Of a stretch of DNA of 29,274 nucleotides, positions 16,668-24,649 are shown piece after piece. Under the pieces are notes generated by a model. The model saw only the letters and a list, made by a program, of their open reading frames with translations. It ran no database searches and was not told where the DNA came from. A program made the translations under genes and the position numbers. This stretch comes from Hydrogenedens sp964549105 (lineage in GTDB: Bacteria; Hydrogenedentota; Hydrogenedentia; Hydrogenedentales; Hydrogenedentaceae). The first letter of the stretch is position 1; each line of letters starts with the position of its first letter. Location of the stretch: assembly GCA_964549105.1 (NCBI GenBank), contig CAZJTZ010000035.1:1-29274 (forward strand). Reading direction: 5' to 3'.

Positions 16668-19097
16668 ATGAAGATTGTAATAACTTTTATAAAATATGCT
16701 CTTCTCTACACACTTATTCCACTTATCCTATTAGCAAGTATAGAACTTTTTCTACGCTATAAAGGTTGGGGAGAGAACATTTTTCCATGGAAAGAAACTG
16801 TCATTGAAAACAGGAGAATCTATACAAAAAATTTAGCCTTTTATCAACAATTTTTTGACAACCCTGTAAATCCTGGCGAATTTCCACCCTATATAAATTT
16901 TGTTTCTTTACCTAAGCAAAAAAACACTAAACATATTTTTGTTCTGGGTGAATCTGCTGCAATAGGTTGGCCTGATTCACGATTTTCGTTCGGTAGATAT
17001 CTTGAAACTATATTGAATAGATTATATCCCGAGTATAATTGGCATACGGTTAATATTGCTTTTGCTGGAATTAACTCTCACATACTTCGTTATGTAGCAA
17101 GGAAAAGCACTTTTTTAAAACCTGATTTAGTTCTGTTATATATGGGAAATAACGAGGCACATGGCACATTTAGCATTTATCACTCATTTAGAAAATCTAC
17201 ACCCTTACCTCCATGGATAGTTCAACCCTACATAAACCTTCAAAACCTTTATCTTTTTCAAAATATAGAAAAATTGGCAATATTATTTAGAAAAAAATAT
17301 GGCAATATTTTTAATTTTTCAACAAAAGATGTGAGATTTGATAATCCGGAAGTTAAAATTGTAGAAGCGAGTTATGAAAAAAATTTACATGCAATTATTG
17401 AAACATTTACTAAAAATAACATACCTGTTTTTGTTGGAACTTTGTCATCGAACCTGCGAGATTTTCCGCCTGTTGACTCCTGGTTTCGAGAAAACATCAC
17501 TGAAAACGAATTAAAAAAATGGATTATGAATTTTGAATCCGGCTTTGAATCACTAACCAGCACTAATATTGATGAAGCAAAAAAATCTTTCCAACAAGCA
17601 ATAGAAATAGATAATACTCCGGCAATACTTAATTATTTCCTCGGCTGGTGTTATCTCGCAGAAAAAAATATAGAAGAGGCAAGAAAGTACTTTGTCAGTG
17701 CGCGCGAAAAAGATGGATTCGGCTTTGTGCGGGCTAAGTCATTTATAAATAATATTGTTGCTGAAACAGTGAACAATTATCCTCCCGAGAAAAAAGTTGT
17801 TCTTGTTGATGCTGAGAAAGAGGTCTCTCAATACTCACACTATTCCGTTCCAGGAAATGAGGTGTTTGTAGACTCTTGCCACCTTAATCTCTATGGAAAC
17901 TATATCCTTTCGACTGCCTACCTCAAAAAAATAATAAATACCCTCAATCTTCCTGAACGAAAAATACCTACTTTTGATGAGATAAAGTTAGACATGGGAA
18001 TTACAAAGAGCCTCGAAATTGAACTAAATATCTTCAACCGTTCTGATATTCAAATATCAGTAATCCATTTCCCAACAGAAGAAAAGGCAAAAGACTTTAA
18101 TAATACTCTTAAAATTCTCAAACAAACTTATATAGAAAAGAAATCTTCCGAAAAACCTAATGTAGATTCTTTTGAAATATTGTTCAAATGTGCTAACGAT
18201 GATAGAAATAAACAAAATTTAGTTCTTGAACTTAATTATTTAGAAGGTCTTCAGAGTTTAGGTGCTTTTAAAGAAGGTATTAACAGATTACAATATCTAT
18301 GTAATACTTTCCCTGATAATCTAAATCTATTTTTTATGTTGTTCGAATTTGCATGCTACGCAGACGACGACAAAATCATGAACGAAATGGTAGAAAAGGT
18401 GAAGAATCTTGCAAAAATGGACGAGGTAGCAAATTACTATCTTCTCAAATGGGCTTTGAAAAAAGGAAGTATTGAAGATTCTATTGAAATAAGTAAAAAG
18501 ATAATCTCCTTTCCTCTCGCCTATTCCAACTATAAAGCATTAGCACAGGCGATATTAATAAATCATCAAGAAGGACTTTCCTTCTCACAAAAATTAGAAG
18601 AATGGAAACAGGTGCTTCAAAAAAGCCCATGGTCCTGGGATGTTTATGATTATATATATCAACAGGCAAAGTCGCCAGATGAAAAAATCTCTTACAGAAA
18701 CATGCTGATTGACCTTTCAAGCAAAATTGATAAGTGTCCTTCTCTTTTCTCTTTTCTATCTTTCATATATGAGGATGAAGATGATATTCAAAAATCTATT
18801 GAAATGCTTCGAAAGGCAATAGAGATTGCTCCCAATAATGCCTCCTATTCTTATGAACTTGCACGACTACTCACAAAACAGGCAGACCAACTACTTTTAC
18901 AAAGTGAAATAGATACTGCGAACCAAATTTATCAATCTGCAACACAGAATTTTCCCTACTATGCCCCTGCATGGCTTGGACTCATTGATACCTGTTCTCT
19001 AATGGACGACATGGAAGGCTTTATCGAAAAAATTAACGAATGGCAGGAAATCCAAAACCGCGAAGCAATGCAATACCTCTGGGAAATAATTTTCTAA
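16668..19097 (+). CDS. membrane-anchored SGNH hydrolase-like protein with TPR repeats
   Basis: 809 aa. One N-terminal membrane helix (about 7-28) is followed by an SGNH/GDSL-like domain: block I GESAAIG with S96, block II Gly134 (AGINSH), block III YMGNNE (N161/N162), and block V DSCHLNLYGN with D402 and H405. A pair of TPR-like helices (about 285-345) is inserted between blocks III and V. The region after about 480 holds further TPR-like repeats, clearest at about 693-725 (CPSLFSFLSFIYEDEDD, then SIEMLRKAIEIAPNNASYSYELARLL). The expected activity is esterase or acyl-transfer on an envelope glycan or lipid, facing the periplasm. No Shine-Dalgarno site is visible; the ATG abuts the stop of the DUF6599 gene. 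Confidence 0.75.
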   Translation: MKIVITFIKYALLYTLIPLILLASIELFLRYKGWGENIFPWKETVIENRRIYTKNLAFYQQFFDNPVNPGEFPPYINFVSLPKQKNTKHIFVLGESAAIGWPDSRFSFGRYLETILNRLYPEYNWHTVNIAFAGINSHILRYVARKSTFLKPDLVLLYMGNNEAHGTFSIYHSFRKSTPLPPWIVQPYINLQNLYLFQNIEKLAILFRKKYGNIFNFSTKDVRFDNPEVKIVEASYEKNLHAIIETFTKNNIPVFVGTLSSNLRDFPPVDSWFRENITENELKKWIMNFESGFESLTSTNIDEAKKSFQQAIEIDNTPAILNYFLGWCYLAEKNIEEARKYFVSAREKDGFGFVRAKSFINNIVAETVNNYPPEKKVVLVDAEKEVSQYSHYSVPGNEVFVDSCHLNLYGNYILSTAYLKKIINTLNLPERKIPTFDEIKLDMGITKSLEIELNIFNRSDIQISVIHFPTEEKAKDFNNTLKILKQTYIEKKSSEKPNVDSFEILFKCANDDRNKQNLVLELNYLEGLQSLGAFKEGINRLQYLCNTFPDNLNLFFMLFEFACYADDDKIMNEMVEKVKNLAKMDEVANYYLLKWALKKGSIEDSIEISKKIISFPLAYSNYKALAQAILINHQEGLSFSQKLEEWKQVLQKSPWSWDVYDYIYQQAKSPDEKISYRNMLIDLSSKIDKCPSLFSFLSFIYEDEDDIQKSIEMLRKAIEIAPNNASYSYELARLLTKQADQLLLQSEIDTANQIYQSATQNFPYYAPAWLGLIDTCSLMDDMEGFIEKINEWQEIQNREAMQYLWEIIF

Positions 19098-19481
19098 AGA
19101 CTTAAACCCATCACCTATTATAAATAGATAATAACTTTACCTAAAAGACAATTTCATCATAACACTCCTGGCCAATAAAAGATTAAGAAAAAGATTTTCT
19201 CGATACGCTCGAAACGACAGGGAGGACCCGAAATGACAACGATGGAAGTGAAATAATAAATTTTGAGAATAAGACTAATGTAGAGGGTTGTCCAAAAAGT
19301 CCTTTTTATTAAAATAATTGTATAAAAAATTGAGGAATATATTTGTTATCCTAAATCTGCACTTTTCATTTCGACCCCTTTATTTTTTAACAGAATAATG
19401 TCATACAATAATTCTGTAAACCACGCAAATCCAGCAACTTAACTTAATATATAAAAAATTATAAAAATACAAAAAAACCAC
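19098..19481. other. gene-free stretch with possible mobile-element debris
   Basis: About 380 bases without a credible gene. At 19200-19245 there is a more GC-rich patch with two related phrases, CGAAACGACAGGG and CGAAATGACAACG, and TCGA-TACGC-TCGA, in the style of short dispersed repeats. At 19283-19302 the sequence GAGGGTTGTCC followed by AAAAAGTCC resembles terminal inverted repeats of some insertion sequences. I find no matching inverted end or transposase fragment nearby. Confidence 0.45.
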
Positions 19482-19510
19482 TTGACAAATCATACAAATT
19501 GTATTATAAT
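19482..19510 (+). promoter_or_regulatory. consensus sigma70-type promoter of the gntR-ABC operon
   Basis: TTGACA (19482-19487) and TATAAT (19505-19510) are both perfect consensus hexamers with the ideal 17-base spacer, 31 bases before the gntR start codon. It is the strongest promoter in the window by eye. Confidence 0.85.
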
Positions 19511-19526
19511 AGTAATACAGTAATAC
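19501..19526 (+). promoter_or_regulatory. candidate GntR operator overlapping the -10 element
   Basis: GTATTA (19501-19506) and TAATAC (19513-19518) form a perfect inverted repeat with a 6-base centre. A second TAATAC (19521-19526) follows as a direct repeat 8 bases after the first (AGTAATAC twice). The palindrome overlaps the -10 hexamer, the position expected for autorepression by the GntR protein encoded just downstream. Confidence 0.65.
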
Positions 19527-19540
19527 ATGAGGACTTAAAT

Positions 19541-19957
19541 ATGATACGGATTAATTCACAAGAAGGGACGCCAATATACATACAAATTGTGCGACAGTTC
19601 AAATATCTCATTGCCACAGGTTCGCTGAAATCAGGTGATGAATTACCTCCAGTTCGTGTCCTTGCTCAACAACTATTGATAAACCCCAACACCGTGGCAA
19701 AGGCATACAGAGAACTGGAATCTGACGGACTTATCTATACTCGGCCCGGTGCAGGAACTTATGTTGCCGAGCCCAGAACTTTGTTTTCCGATGAAGAGCG
19801 TATACGAATCCTTTCGGAAAAAGTAGATGTGTTGCTGACGGAAGCAAAGCATCTTAATTTTTCTTTATCTGAACTTTTGCATCTTATACAGGTGCGTTCT
19901 AAATTTTTAAACATATACACAGAGGAGGTTAAAAGCCATGACGAGCCCAATCAGTAA
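19541..19957 (+). CDS. GntR family transcriptional regulator, YtrA type
   Basis: 138 aa from the ATG at 19541, chosen because GAGGA lies 7 bases upstream; an in-frame ATG at 19499 would sit inside the promoter. The winged helix-turn-helix covers about 8-77 (PIYIQIVRQFKYLIATGSLKS, then LPPVRVLAQQLLINPNTVAK and LIYTRPGAGTYV). A short helical dimerisation tail follows, instead of a ligand-binding FadR/HutC domain, which defines the YtrA subgroup. Such regulators usually repress adjacent ABC transporter genes and are relieved by antibiotic or envelope stress. Its end overlaps the ATPase gene by 20 bases, which strongly supports a shared operon. Confidence 0.9.
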   Translation: MIRINSQEGTPIYIQIVRQFKYLIATGSLKSGDELPPVRVLAQQLLINPNTVAKAYRELESDGLIYTRPGAGTYVAEPRTLFSDEERIRILSEKVDVLLTEAKHLNFSLSELLHLIQVRSKFLNIYTEEVKSHDEPNQ

Positions 19958-20921
19958 AGTTTTTGGAATGTTCTTTACACAAACAGCAGAACAGAGCAGT
20001 TCCTCTGCCACAGTTTTAGTGGAAGAAAACCCATCCGTTGTAGTGCAAGTTGAGAATGTGAGCAAGAGTTTTGGCACGGTTCAAGCATTGTCTCAAGTCT
20101 CGCTAACAGTGAAACGCGGACAGGTATTTGGTCTGGTAGGAGAGAACGGTGCAGGTAAGACTACACTTATCCAGCATTTATTAGGTGCATATCGTCCAGA
20201 GGAAGGAACGGTTCGAGTTTTTGGACTTGACCCTGTGCTTTATCCTAAGGAGGTGCTGGAACGAATTGGTTATCTTTCGGAAACGCGTGATTTGCCTCGC
20301 TGGATGCGGATAGACCAACTGGTTCGGTATATGGCTGCATTCTATTCAAAAATGGACATGGAATATGTGGCTCAATTGATGAAACAGTTCAATCTTAATC
20401 CACGACAGCGAATTCGTTCCTTATCGCGTGGTGAATTGGCACGGGTGGGTCTACTTGTTGCACTTGCACATCGCCCTGAATTGCTGTTGTTGGATGAGCC
20501 CTCTTCGGGTTTAGACCCTGTGGCACGGATAGACATCCTTTCTGCTGTGGTTCGTTCGGTAGCAGAGGAAGGTAGAACGGTATTTTTCTCATCACATCTG
20601 TTAGATGAAGTGGAGCGTGTGGCAGACCATATCTGTATGATACATCATGGTCAAGTTGTCTTAAATGATAGTTTGGAACAGATTCAATCACGATTTCACA
20701 TATATGAAGTTCGTGCAGCAGGTAGTGATTTAAAGTTAGAAGATATTCCCGGTGTAGTTCGTGTATTAAAGTTAGGGCATGGTTATCAGGTGCTCTACGA
20801 AGGCTCAGAAACCGAAGGTAAAGAGCAGATACAAAAACAGGGTGGAGAGATTACAAAGATTGCTACACCATCACTTGAAGATATTTTTGTTGGTTATGTG
20901 AAAAAGCATGTTCAGGAGTAA
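19938..20921 (+). CDS. ABC transporter ATP-binding protein
   Basis: 327 aa. Walker A GENGAGKT is at 68-75, the Q-loop position reads GYLSE (Glu instead of the usual Gln), the signature is LSRGE (162-166), Walker B LLLLDEP has D186 and E187, the D-loop is SSGLD, and the switch His is H220. About 35 extra residues precede the nucleotide-binding domain, and about 85 residues follow it (EVRAAGSDLKLEDIPG to the end), as in exporter ATPases of the CcmA type. AGAGGAGG lies 9 bases before the ATG. It should energise the large permeases encoded downstream; the first of these uses an AGGAG site inside the last codons of this gene. By eye this gene is less AT-rich than the permease genes. Confidence 0.93.
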   Translation: MTSPISKVFGMFFTQTAEQSSSSATVLVEENPSVVVQVENVSKSFGTVQALSQVSLTVKRGQVFGLVGENGAGKTTLIQHLLGAYRPEEGTVRVFGLDPVLYPKEVLERIGYLSETRDLPRWMRIDQLVRYMAAFYSKMDMEYVAQLMKQFNLNPRQRIRSLSRGELARVGLLVALAHRPELLLLDEPSSGLDPVARIDILSAVVRSVAEEGRTVFFSSHLLDEVERVADHICMIHHGQVVLNDSLEQIQSRFHIYEVRAAGSDLKLEDIPGVVRVLKLGHGYQVLYEGSETEGKEQIQKQGGEITKIATPSLEDIFVGYVKKHVQE

Positions 20922-20979
20922 GAATTATGAAACTTAATTCGCCGTGGAAAGCCCTTCTATGGGAAGAAATGTGCGTAGC
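20911..20979 (+). repeat. start-region repeat, copy 1
   Basis: The ribosome-binding site and first 53 coding bases of paralog 1. Copy 2 at 24581-24649 differs at a single base over 69 positions, although the two genes differ widely after this point. Confidence 0.9.
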
Positions 20980-23900
20980 AGGCTCAATTGTCACTTTAAT
21001 AACATTCAACATATTTTTGCTTATACCTTTTGGTATCTTACCTTTCTTCTTTGTTTATGGATACCGCTCACTTCCACTATTTTCTTTTGCAGGTTATAAT
21101 ACAATTAGTCTTGTTATCTCTGCCGTTACAACCTCCTTGATAGTTATTCACATAAGTAATTCAGGACAATTACAAAACGGCTTTCCTCGGCGAATATTAC
21201 ATTTACCTGTGCCAACTTACTTGCCAGTGGCTATCTCTTTCTTTACAAGATTGTTTCTTATATTAGTTCAGGCAGTTTTGATTCGCATTGCGTTGTCAGC
21301 CTTTTTAGAGAATGACCCATATAAGTTGCCCTTATTTATGGAATCACCTGCTACTTTTCTCAAAGATTTTTTAAGACTGTTTGAGGCAAATGGAAAATCT
21401 TTTGGAGTATCGCTTTTTGTTCATGGTTTTGTTTATATATTAATTCAAACCTTAATGTGGCTGATAAATTTTTCCATACCCTTCACGATAAGTATATTTA
21501 TTGTTATCTGGGGCATTATCTCTTGGATAAACCTTTTAGATTTTTTTGGCTATGAATTTATTTTCAATTCTGTGTTTAATATTCTAAAGGATTTTCCCAT
21601 ATACCATCCGATACTTTTTTCGTGTGTTGTACCTATTATTTTTTACATTATAAATTTACAAATTATCAAAGGGATTCGACGCAATTCGCAGTATAACTAT
21701 GATTTTACAAAGTTAATTCCTAAATTTCTGCGTGTATTCTTTTTCCGAGGAAATTTACCCCTTCTGGTTAAAAGATTTCCAAATAGGTATACAGCAAGAA
21801 TATGGTTTGAGATAAGTCACGGCTATGGATTTATTTTACCCGCCTGGACTTTTATCCTCTGGCTGTTTATGACAGTCCTGCTTTATGCTGTGCGTTTCAT
21901 TAGTGGACTGGACGAGATTTTCAAATATTCGAGATACATACCCGACATATCTGATGAAGCCTTTTTTATTTTGCGACTGTTGACCCCTCATTTTTGTTTA
22001 ATTTTCGCAGGGGTATTATGGTATTTACTTGTTACGCGAAGGATTCAGAAAGAGATTAAGCAAAAGTCAGGGCAACTCTGGTGGATGCCTATTACGAAGA
22101 TGGAGTTGATAAACACATCCACCTTTAATTTTTCTATAAATCTCATATCTGCCATGCTTGTAGTATGGATTATTGAATTCTACATTGTATACACGGGTAG
22201 ATATTTATTTTTACCTCCCATACCTGAAACTATTCAGTCTGTATTAACCACGAATGCAGATGCCTTCCGTTCATTCTACCCATCTTACTTTTGGGGACTG
22301 GTCGCCTGTATAACGGGGCATATTATTATCACAGGCAGTATAGTCTGGATTTTTGTCTCTTATCCAATAATTATAACTTCGCTAATTGCTTTGATTTCCC
22401 TTTTGGTAATACTGTCATTTTCAAGAGCGTATATCTGGAAAGCATTCATCTGGGAATTATTTGTAGTGCCATTGAAAAGTATACCTATCCTCCGAACAAT
22501 TATTATAGAGATTGATTATCTTATCGCAGATATTGCCAGAGATTTTTACTACTATTTAATAGGAGATATTAATGGTTCGCCAGAAATTTTGTTTATTTAC
22601 TTTTTTATATGTTATTTCTTAATCGCTATGTTTTTGGTGTATTTATCCCTTGCGTTTTATAACCGTATCTTAAAGTTCAGACATTTTGTCACACTTTTAG
22701 CGATTTATATCTTTGCTTTTATTTGCATCTTTCCATATCAATATGTCAGCGATTTTTCACTACCCTTTGTGACTGTAACTTATCTTGCGATAACTTCAAT
22801 TGTCATGATGCCATGGATAAGGTCAACAATGAAATCGCATGGGATACGGCTATTAAAACCTATTCGAATTACAACTCCTGTGTATTCATCTGAGGTAAAA
22901 ATTTATTCTATTATTTTATCCCATTTATTTATAATTCTTATTCCATGCCTCGTGGTTGGGATTCGATTCCATAGTAGTCAAAATTATGAGAGAATGATTG
23001 CTTTCTTTAAGGAAAGACGCTTACCGAGTAATTATGAAGAAATCAATGATTGGTATAAACCTGTTCCGCCGGATAAGAACCTTGCAAGGAAATACTGGCT
23101 AATACAAGATATACCTAACACATTAAATTACATATTTTATATATATTCAGATATACTTTCTGGTAAGTCACAGGCAATAGAACAGGTGAAAGATGAGTCG
23201 TTAAGAGAAGATTTAAGAAGACATATCCAATTTGTTAAATCTTTAAACCTAACAGAAGAATGTAAAGACGCTATTACAAAATATATTAATTCATGGAGTA
23301 TGTTTGAAGATGATAAACCATTTTCAGAACTCCTCTTTATTATATTAAAAAACTTTTACAACACGGCTGGAACTCATGTAACGGTTCCATTGAAAGAGAT
23401 TGCTGACCTTAATCTAACTGAAACCCGTTATCCACTAAATCTACGACTCGGACTCGAAACACCATTACCACATCTTGCTCCATTAAGGGCACTTGTAAGA
23501 ATATTATCAGGAGAAGCCATTATATACGCTATTGATGATAAATATGATGAAATGCTGCGTTCATTCAGGGCTTGTATACCTATTTGCCAATCACTCAAAA
23601 ATGAACCATTTGGAGTTTCACAGTTAGTCCGTATTGCCATTTTCGGAATGGTCAGGGAGAATATTAAATGGGTAATAAACCATAAAGAACTACCTGAACC
23701 TGTTCTATTAGAACTTAACGATATTGTCCAGAATTTTTCGCAAAAAAATGATGAAGAACCTTTGTTCCGCAAGGAGATATATATTAGTTCATTCTATCTC
23801 CTGGATATTTTTTCTAATTCCTCAAAATTTAAGATAATGGCTGAGAATTACTATCCTTCCTACAACTCTTTTACATATCTGGTTATTAGTCTGTTATCAA

Positions 23901-24526
23901 AGGAAAAATATTTCAATCCTATCTGGCTGCCTACCACTGATTTGATATTGCCTTACAGCGTTTGGCAAACAACAATTTTCTTACATTATTTAGTTATATC
24001 CGAGTATTATGAGCAAGTTATTCAAGCAAAAAACATAAATATCCCACAAAAGGACAAATTCAATCAATACCTTAAATCAGACCTTTACCGAGATATTAAG
24101 AACAGATGGAATAGCAATATATTCTCATTTCTTGATTCATCTATAAATTGGGTTCATGCTGAATTGCGACATTATGCCTACATAGATCTAATGAATACAG
24201 TTATGGCAATTGAACAATTTCGTCTGTCATATAATCGTCTCCCGGAGAATTTGCAGGAATTAGTGCCAGATTACCTTCCTTCTGTGCCTAAGGACCCATG
24301 GACACCCGGCAATGATATAAGGTTTGTAAAAGGAGAAGATGAATCCTATAAGGTTTATTGCGTTGGCAGGGATGAGGAAGATGATGGGGGTAAAGATAAC
24401 GGCAAAACAGACGGGGATTATGTTATAGAAATTGCTTCAAAGTCAAAACGCATGCAGCCAGCAGTCTCAAAAGAAGTGCTACCAGAATGTATGCAAAAGA
24501 ATACAGAGGGGACAGCAAAACCATGA
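20927..24526 (+). CDS. giant ABC-2-like permease with C-terminal soluble domain, paralog 1
   Basis: 1199 aa, far longer than ordinary ABC-2 permeases. Residues 1 to about 681 contain many hydrophobic helices (roughly 12-14), starting after the WKALLWEE motif; the last is around 664-681. Residues of about 682-1199 are mostly soluble and helical, beginning with a block around LPSNYEEINDWYKPVPP. Near the end, AIEQFRLSYNRLPENLQELV (from about 1095) plus YLPSVPKDPW resembles the C-terminal part of type II pseudopilins (GspG-like). The tail QPAVSKEVLPEC is shared with paralog 2. The role is probably the membrane part of the transporter powered by the upstream ATPase; the substrate is unknown. It starts 5 bases after the ATPase stop. 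Confidence 0.75.
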   Translation: MKLNSPWKALLWEEMCVAGSIVTLITFNIFLLIPFGILPFFFVYGYRSLPLFSFAGYNTISLVISAVTTSLIVIHISNSGQLQNGFPRRILHLPVPTYLPVAISFFTRLFLILVQAVLIRIALSAFLENDPYKLPLFMESPATFLKDFLRLFEANGKSFGVSLFVHGFVYILIQTLMWLINFSIPFTISIFIVIWGIISWINLLDFFGYEFIFNSVFNILKDFPIYHPILFSCVVPIIFYIINLQIIKGIRRNSQYNYDFTKLIPKFLRVFFFRGNLPLLVKRFPNRYTARIWFEISHGYGFILPAWTFILWLFMTVLLYAVRFISGLDEIFKYSRYIPDISDEAFFILRLLTPHFCLIFAGVLWYLLVTRRIQKEIKQKSGQLWWMPITKMELINTSTFNFSINLISAMLVVWIIEFYIVYTGRYLFLPPIPETIQSVLTTNADAFRSFYPSYFWGLVACITGHIIITGSIVWIFVSYPIIITSLIALISLLVILSFSRAYIWKAFIWELFVVPLKSIPILRTIIIEIDYLIADIARDFYYYLIGDINGSPEILFIYFFICYFLIAMFLVYLSLAFYNRILKFRHFVTLLAIYIFAFICIFPYQYVSDFSLPFVTVTYLAITSIVMMPWIRSTMKSHGIRLLKPIRITTPVYSSEVKIYSIILSHLFIILIPCLVVGIRFHSSQNYERMIAFFKERRLPSNYEEINDWYKPVPPDKNLARKYWLIQDIPNTLNYIFYIYSDILSGKSQAIEQVKDESLREDLRRHIQFVKSLNLTEECKDAITKYINSWSMFEDDKPFSELLFIILKNFYNTAGTHVTVPLKEIADLNLTETRYPLNLRLGLETPLPHLAPLRALVRILSGEAIIYAIDDKYDEMLRSFRACIPICQSLKNEPFGVSQLVRIAIFGMVRENIKWVINHKELPEPVLLELNDIVQNFSQKNDEEPLFRKEIYISSFYLLDIFSNSSKFKIMAENYYPSYNSFTYLVISLLSKEKYFNPIWLPTTDLILPYSVWQTTIFLHYLVISEYYEQVIQAKNINIPQKDKFNQYLKSDLYRDIKNRWNSNIFSFLDSSINWVHAELRHYAYIDLMNTVMAIEQFRLSYNRLPENLQELVPDYLPSVPKDPWTPGNDIRFVKGEDESYKVYCVGRDEEDDGGKDNGKTDGDYVIEIASKSKRMQPAVSKEVLPECMQKNTEGTAKP

Positions 24527-24591
24527 AATTTTTATTACATACATTAGTAGAAATATTCGGTAGATATATAAAACAGCAAATTCAGGAGTAA
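24523..24591 (+). pseudogene. 22-codon remnant resembling the C-terminus of the ABC ATPase
   Basis: A small frame begins at an ATG overlapping the stop of paralog 1 (ATGA) and ends 5 bases before paralog 2. Its product ends LVEIFGRYIKQQIQE, which aligns without gaps to the ATPase C-terminus LEDIFVGYVKKHVQE (8 of 15 identical, several conservative changes). Both frames end CAG GAG TAA GAATT ATG, and their last seven sense codons share 15 of 21 bases. It is best read as the leftover 3' end of a duplicated ATPase gene. It could still be translated (GAGGGG lies 11 bases upstream), perhaps only for coupling to the next gene. Confidence 0.7.
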
Positions 24592-24649
24592 GAATTATGA
24601 AACTTAATTCGCCATGGAAAGCCCTTCTATGGGAAGAAATGTGCGTAGC
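24581..24649 (+). repeat. start-region repeat, copy 2
   Basis: The ribosome-binding site and first 53 coding bases of paralog 2, identical to copy 1 except for one G/A change in the proline codon at position 6 of the protein. The similarity stops abruptly after the GTAGC codon boundary. Confidence 0.9.

Noticed and set aside
19293..19307. AAAAAG-TC-CTTTTT as an intrinsic terminator
   Set aside because: The stem is almost all A-T with a two-base loop, too weak to act as a terminator; it is also far from the end of the upstream gene.
19499..19540. Upstream ATG start for the gntR gene
   Set aside because: It would lie within the promoter, before the -10 element, so the transcript could not contain it.
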